A DNA stretch of 9,069 bases from the NCBI GenBank assembly GCA_021730855.1, contig JAKFYM010000072.1, forward strand, positions 1 to 9,069, in the 5' to 3' direction. The position numbers and the translations under genes are program-made. The notes under the pieces were generated by a model, which ran no database searches, was not told the DNA's origin, and worked only from the letters and a program-made list of their open reading frames with translations. Below, one piece after another: positions 6,326-9,069 of this stretch. Source of the DNA: Bdellovibrionales bacterium. GTDB taxonomy: Bacteria > Bdellovibrionota > UBA1018 > CAIPTA01. How positions within the stretch are numbered: position 1 is the first letter of the stretch; every line of letters starts with the position of its first letter.

Positions 6326-7363
6326 ATGATCGAGGTAAAACACCTCAAAAAAGGCGATGCTCTCATGAAAGAGGGCGAAAACAGCAACTCGATGTATTGG
6401 GTCCAAAGCGGCACCCTCCGTCTCTTCAAAAAGAAGGGGCAGGGGTTCATCGAACTGGGAGTGGTGCACTCGGGAGAGGTGGTGGGGGACATGAGCTTCC
6501 TCGACAACCAGCCCCGCTCGGCCTCGGTGGAGGCTCTGCAGCCTTGCGATATCGTAGAAATACCGCGTGGGAAATTTGATGAGTTCATCAACTCCCAACC
6601 GTCCTGGATGAAATCCTTGATCCAGACCCTGGTGAAAAGACTGCGCGCGATGAACAACCGCTTGCGCGAGCTAGAGAGCGCCTCGACGGTCTATACCAAG
6701 GATGAGGTCGGGCGTACCACGAAAGTGCATGAGTTCTTGTCCACCGCCGACACACTAAAGCTTAGTTCCGGCATGCTACTCGCCAGCGCTCGGAACGGGG
6801 AGAAGCTTCCCGACGGATCGATCAAACTCAAGGCGGGATGGCTGCAATTCTACGCTTCGCAAATCTTCGGGGTGCAGCTTGCTAAGGTGCAGGCCTATAC
6901 TGATGTGCTGCACGAGGCGAAGGTGATCCGCATCGAGAAGACGGCCGACCAGGTGGACTTACACTTCCAAAATCTGGATCTGCTGGAAAAATTCATCTAT
7001 TTTGTGCACGAAGAGAATTCTAAGACGGATGACAAGCAGCTGCCGATCACCGAAAAAGGAATGGCCATCCTCGATGCGGCTGCAGAGTTCACGCCCCTGC
7101 TTGCGGCGCCAGCGGGCACCGAGACTCTTTCGGTAAATATGGAAGAGGCCTTTCAGAAAGCCGCTGCCGCCAAAAACCAGAAAATTCCCTTCGAGTGGAC
7201 CTCCTTTGAAGAGGTGGTCAAAGCCGGTTTTTCTCAGGACGTTCGGGCGAACGGTAACGAGAAGCTGGCAAACTTTTCTGTCTCGCGGATGCAGAAGCTG
7301 TATCCGTTACTTGCTCTTCGTCAGCGGTTTTGGAACCTAAACGAGCAAAAGCGGGAATCATAA
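6326..7363 (+). CDS. Cyclic-nucleotide-binding domain protein with uncharacterised C-terminal region
   Basis: The 345-residue protein starts with a cyclic-nucleotide-binding beta-barrel (about 5-115). The phosphate-binding cassette is at 54-68 (GDMSFLDNQPRSASV). It keeps R64 and S65, equivalent to CRP R82 and S83, but has D55 where CRP has the ribose-binding Glu72. A helix (95-120) follows. Residues 172-205 contain a stretch (QFYASQIFGVQLAKVQAYTDVLHEAKVIRIE in parts) reminiscent of a winged helix with an HTH, but without a clear CRP signature. Residues 230-345 are mostly helical and match nothing I know. There are no membrane segments. The ATG has AAGGA about 9 nt upstream. It follows scoB by 31 bp with no terminator between, so it is probably co-transcribed. 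A regulatory role on the ketolysis genes is inference. Confidence 0.8.
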   Translation: MIEVKHLKKGDALMKEGENSNSMYWVQSGTLRLFKKKGQGFIELGVVHSGEVVGDMSFLDNQPRSASVEALQPCDIVEIPRGKFDEFINSQPSWMKSLIQTLVKRLRAMNNRLRELESASTVYTKDEVGRTTKVHEFLSTADTLKLSSGMLLASARNGEKLPDGSIKLKAGWLQFYASQIFGVQLAKVQAYTDVLHEAKVIRIEKTADQVDLHFQNLDLLEKFIYFVHEENSKTDDKQLPITEKGMAILDAAAEFTPLLAAPAGTETLSVNMEEAFQKAAAAKNQKIPFEWTSFEEVVKAGFSQDVRANGNEKLANFSVSRMQKLYPLLALRQRFWNLNEQKRES

Positions 7364-7366
7364 AAA

Positions 7367-7399
7367 AACCGCTAGGCACCTATACGGCGACTAGCGGTT
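7367..7399. terminator. Bidirectional rho-independent terminator
   Basis: A perfect 9-bp stem (AACCGCTAG / CTAGCGGTT) with a 15-nt loop sits between two convergent genes. Read on the minus strand it is followed by an unbroken run of seven T, so it is an excellent terminator for the lipoprotein gene. Read on the plus strand the tail is TTCTTCT, weaker but usable for the ketolysis operon. It begins 4 bp after the stop codon of the cyclic-nucleotide protein. Confidence 0.88.
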
Positions 7400-7430
7400 C
7401 TTCTGCGATCGGCAGTTTGGCTGCCTGCGC

Positions 7431-8543
7431 TTATTTCTTCGTGATATTCACTTCGATCGTGTCAGTTCCTTGGATCTCAGCCGTGCCATTCAGTTTGATG
7501 AAGTAGCCCGTCTTTGGATTCGAGGGAACCGGGAAGTACGAAGTGTTCAAGTTCTGCTGGTAACCCACATAAGTCCAGCCGTTGGTCGCGTCCTGGGGAA
7601 GCGACTGGCCATTCTTCTTCACGGAGTTGATCGAAGCGGGTTCGCCTTCGAGCAAGACGTAGTTGAAGACGTAGGTCTGCACGGTCACTTGCATCTGGTT
7701 GGCGATATCGTTCATCACGCCGGTGAGGCCGCCCGCGCAGATGTCATAGTATTTCGAGCCGAGGGCATCGGACATATCCATATAGCGTTTGCCGCGGAAG
7801 GCACGACCGCCTTGGCAGTTGTCCACAAGATTCATCGAAACCACCGAGTAGAACTTGAGTGGGCTCAGGTTGCCTTTTACGTTCTTGATCAAGTTCTTAT
7901 ACTGCTGAAACGAATTGATCGTAGTGGCAGAAGTATAGTCGAGCTCCATGGTTCCACCTGGGCCTGGTGCGTAAGCCACCTGGGTGGTGTCTTCTCCGTT
8001 AGAAACCACCACCACGAAAGTGGCGGCCTTGGGCCGGAAGAAGCCCGAGCTGACCATGGCATTTTGGCGGAGGTTGGCATTGATATTCTCGAAAGCACGG
8101 TCGTTGCTGCCAGTTCCCGAGTTCACGGTTTGGATCCACCCGGCGTCTCCGCTGGCGTTGTTGAAATAACCGATTTGCGAGAGATTCAAGCAGGAATAGC
8201 CGGCCAGAATCGAGCTGCAGTCTTGGGCTACGATATATTTTCCGCCCAGGGCTTTCTGGCGGGTCAATGGCAGAACGGTGAAATGGACATCCCATTCGTT
8301 GTTCATGCGCGAAAGGAAGTGCTGCATCTGGCCCTTGAGGTGCTGGATTGGGCCTTGGAGCATCACAGAATCGGTATCGTCTTGGAAAACGACGATATCG
8401 GCCTGAGGCTTGGTATAAGCGTACTGCCCGGCCACAGAGGTCGAGGATTGGTTCTGAGCGGCATACTGCGCTCTTCCGCAGCCCACGAGCACGCCGAGAG
8501 AGGCGACAAGGACTGGCAACATTTTCCAACTAGGCAACATCAT
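7431..8543 (-). CDS. vWA-like lipoprotein
   Basis: This is a predicted exported lipoprotein of 370 residues. The N-terminus has K7, a hydrophobic stretch (8-20) and lipobox LVGC with lipidated C22; mature residues 23-45 look like a flexible tether. The next part looks like a von Willebrand A fold. The first strand (ADIVVFQ) leads into DDTDS at 55-59, a variant of the metal-site DxSxS motif, and a later strand and turn read FVVVVSNGED. Four further Cys may form disulfides. The last ~70 residues (VKKNGQSLP, NGWTYV) look like a beta-sandwich. Function is unknown; vWA lipoproteins usually mediate binding or adhesion. The start is ATG at 8543 (or the adjacent ATG at 8540), with AGGAG 7 nt upstream. 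An open frame extends upstream to 8618 but would bury the signal peptide. It ends at a strong terminator. Confidence 0.82.
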   Translation of the reverse strand: MMLPSWKMLPVLVASLGVLVGCGRAQYAAQNQSSTSVAGQYAYTKPQADIVVFQDDTDSVMLQGPIQHLKGQMQHFLSRMNNEWDVHFTVLPLTRQKALGGKYIVAQDCSSILAGYSCLNLSQIGYFNNASGDAGWIQTVNSGTGSNDRAFENINANLRQNAMVSSGFFRPKAATFVVVVSNGEDTTQVAYAPGPGGTMELDYTSATTINSFQQYKNLIKNVKGNLSPLKFYSVVSMNLVDNCQGGRAFRGKRYMDMSDALGSKYYDICAGGLTGVMNDIANQMQVTVQTYVFNYVLLEGEPASINSVKKNGQSLPQDATNGWTYVGYQQNLNTSYFPVPSNPKTGYFIKLNGTAEIQGTDTIEVNITKK

Positions 8544-8574
8544 AAAATCACTCCTGCAGTTCACAAAGAACGCT

Positions 8575-8602
8575 GCCATAGGAAGAGCAAGGCCGATGCC
8601 AA
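8575..8602 (-). promoter_or_regulatory. Promoter candidate for the vWA-like lipoprotein gene
   Basis: On the minus strand TTGGCA (complement of 8597-8602) and TATGGC (complement of 8575-8580) are separated by 16 bp. The predicted transcript would begin near 8567, giving a short leader of about 24 nt that carries the AGGAG ribosome binding site. The -35 matches sigma-70 at five of six bases, the -10 only at three. Confidence 0.4.
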
Positions 8603-8685
8603 GAGGAGACAGGTCCACCGGAAAACGTGTAAGTGCTGGAGATAGTTAGGGTAAAATCGAGGCTTTTCTGGGCCCTTGGCCCTCT

Positions 8686-8700
8686 GCCTAGATTCTAGGC
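8686..8700. promoter_or_regulatory. 15-bp dyad, operator candidate in a divergent intergenic region
   Basis: GCCTAGA and TCTAGGC form a perfect 7-bp inverted repeat around one central base. An extra half-site-like TCTAGGG follows directly at 8701-8707. A second small dyad, GGGCC-CTT-GGCCC, lies at 8670-8682. All are in the 228-bp region between the divergent lipoprotein and GYF_2 genes, where a shared regulator could bind. No protein is identified. Confidence 0.35.
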
Positions 8701-8761
8701 TCTAGGGAATTGTCTTACTTTTATACAGTTGTAGAGTTGCTGTAGGCGCCGGCCTGCTCGA

Positions 8762-8767
8762 TACTAT
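8762..8767 (+). promoter_or_regulatory. -10-like element next to the GYF_2 gene start
   Basis: TACTAT ends only 4 bp before the ATG at 8772, and a TTGCTG lies 19 bp upstream of it (8737-8742). A promoter there would start transcription at or within a few bases of the ATG, giving a leaderless or near-leaderless mRNA. This fits the absence of a properly spaced ribosome binding site. An upstream TATACA (8722-8727) is an alternative -10, with no clear -35. Confidence 0.3.
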
Positions 8768-8771
8768 AGGT

Positions 8772-9069
8772 ATGGAAAACACCCTGAACCTCCTGCTCCA
8801 AGACACTTCTCTCAAATGGTATACCGTGGTGGCCGCTAAACCCGTGGGCCCGCTCTCCGCTAAGGAGATCGTGCATAGGATCCAATCCGGGGAGCTAAAT
8901 TTTGCCTCCCACCTTTGGAAAGAGGGTTTTAAGGGGTGGACCCGCCTGTACGACGTGATTGATTTCAAGCCGCTGCTCCCCCCAGAGCCACCAGCCACCT
9001 TTTTGAGCGAGATCCAGCGCTCCACTCAGGCCGGCAGCCCGCCCCCACCCGCGCCGAAACAGACCGAGC
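8772..9069 (+). CDS. GYF_2-domain protein (5' part, runs off the window)
   Basis: The frame is open from ATG at 8772 to the window end (99 codons seen). Residues 16-65 form a GYF_2 domain: WYTV at the start, VGPLSAKEIVHRIQSGEL, then the hallmark WKEGFKGW at 49-56 and a closing DVIDF. GYF_2 domains are bacterial protein-interaction modules that likely bind proline-rich segments, and they often sit at the start of larger cytosolic or membrane proteins. The domain is followed by a Pro-rich linker (68-96) that leads to an unseen C-terminal part. Only an AGG one base before the ATG resembles a ribosome binding site. The opposite-strand frame at 9025-8702 is a shadow. The full product cannot be named. 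Confidence 0.8.
   Translation, partial: MENTLNLLLQDTSLKWYTVVAAKPVGPLSAKEIVHRIQSGELNFASHLWKEGFKGWTRLYDVIDFKPLLPPEPPATFLSEIQRSTQAGSPPPPAPKQTE

Noticed and set aside
7411..7425. Small hairpin GGCAG-TTTGG-CTGCC between the terminator and the lipoprotein stop codon
   Set aside because: The stem is only 5 bp with no T-run; it may assist the main terminator but cannot be called a feature by itself.
7470..8645. 391-codon plus-strand frame opposite the lipoprotein gene
   Set aside because: Its His/Val/Arg-rich composition is typical of an antisense shadow. The minus-strand frame has a lipobox, a strong ribosome binding site, a promoter candidate and a terminator.
8702..9025. 107-codon minus-strand frame at the right end
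   Set aside because: The opposite strand encodes a clear GYF_2 domain (WYTV, VGPLS, WKEGFKGW).

Overview
The window looks like a chromosomal segment of a Gram-negative bacterium. The combination of a vWA-type lipoprotein, a GYF_2-domain protein, a family-typical HNH endonuclease and a stand-alone cyclic-nucleotide-binding protein suggests a Bdellovibrio-like lineage (Bdellovibrionota). That placement is an impression from protein style, not a database result. Nine genes are supported: eight complete and one running off the right edge. I see no phage, IS, CRISPR, tRNA or rRNA.

Left part (1-3586), all on the minus strand. In transcription order it holds an MTH1-like Nudix hydrolase (3586-3110), a NeuD/PglD-type sugar O-acyltransferase (3042-2353) and an amidohydrolase-2 family metal hydrolase with a hydrophobic N-terminal extension (2307-1306). 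The gaps are 66 and 45 bp, so the three may be co-transcribed. A 423-bp stretch follows without a convincing gene. It carries two copies of a roughly 43-bp direct repeat and an AT-rich patch. Then comes an HNH endonuclease gene (882-13). A third, diverged copy of the repeat core lies inside that gene, in the linker before the HNH domain.

Centre (3748-7363), plus strand. A tight operon encodes acetyl-CoA acetyltransferase and the two subunits of a 3-oxoacid CoA-transferase (gaps of 1 and 2 bp). After 31 bp comes a protein with an N-terminal cyclic-nucleotide-binding domain and an uncharacterised, partly winged-helix-like C-terminal region. The first three enzymes form a ketolysis module: acetoacetate is activated with CoA from succinyl-CoA, and acetoacetyl-CoA is then cleaved to two acetyl-CoA. 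The fourth protein may be its sensor or regulator (inference). A strong hairpin at 7367-7399 separates this operon from the next gene and is best built to terminate the minus-strand gene facing it.

Right part (7431-9069). A minus-strand vWA-like lipoprotein gene (8543-7431) has a clear lipobox, a strong ribosome binding site and a plausible promoter. A 228-bp divergent intergenic region carries a 15-bp dyad. Beyond it a plus-strand GYF_2-domain gene starts at 8772, possibly without a leader, and continues past the window.

Most of the content is recognisable. The parts least explained by known families are the HNH-associated repeats, the C-terminal half of the cyclic-nucleotide-binding protein, and the lipoprotein with an altered metal-site motif.
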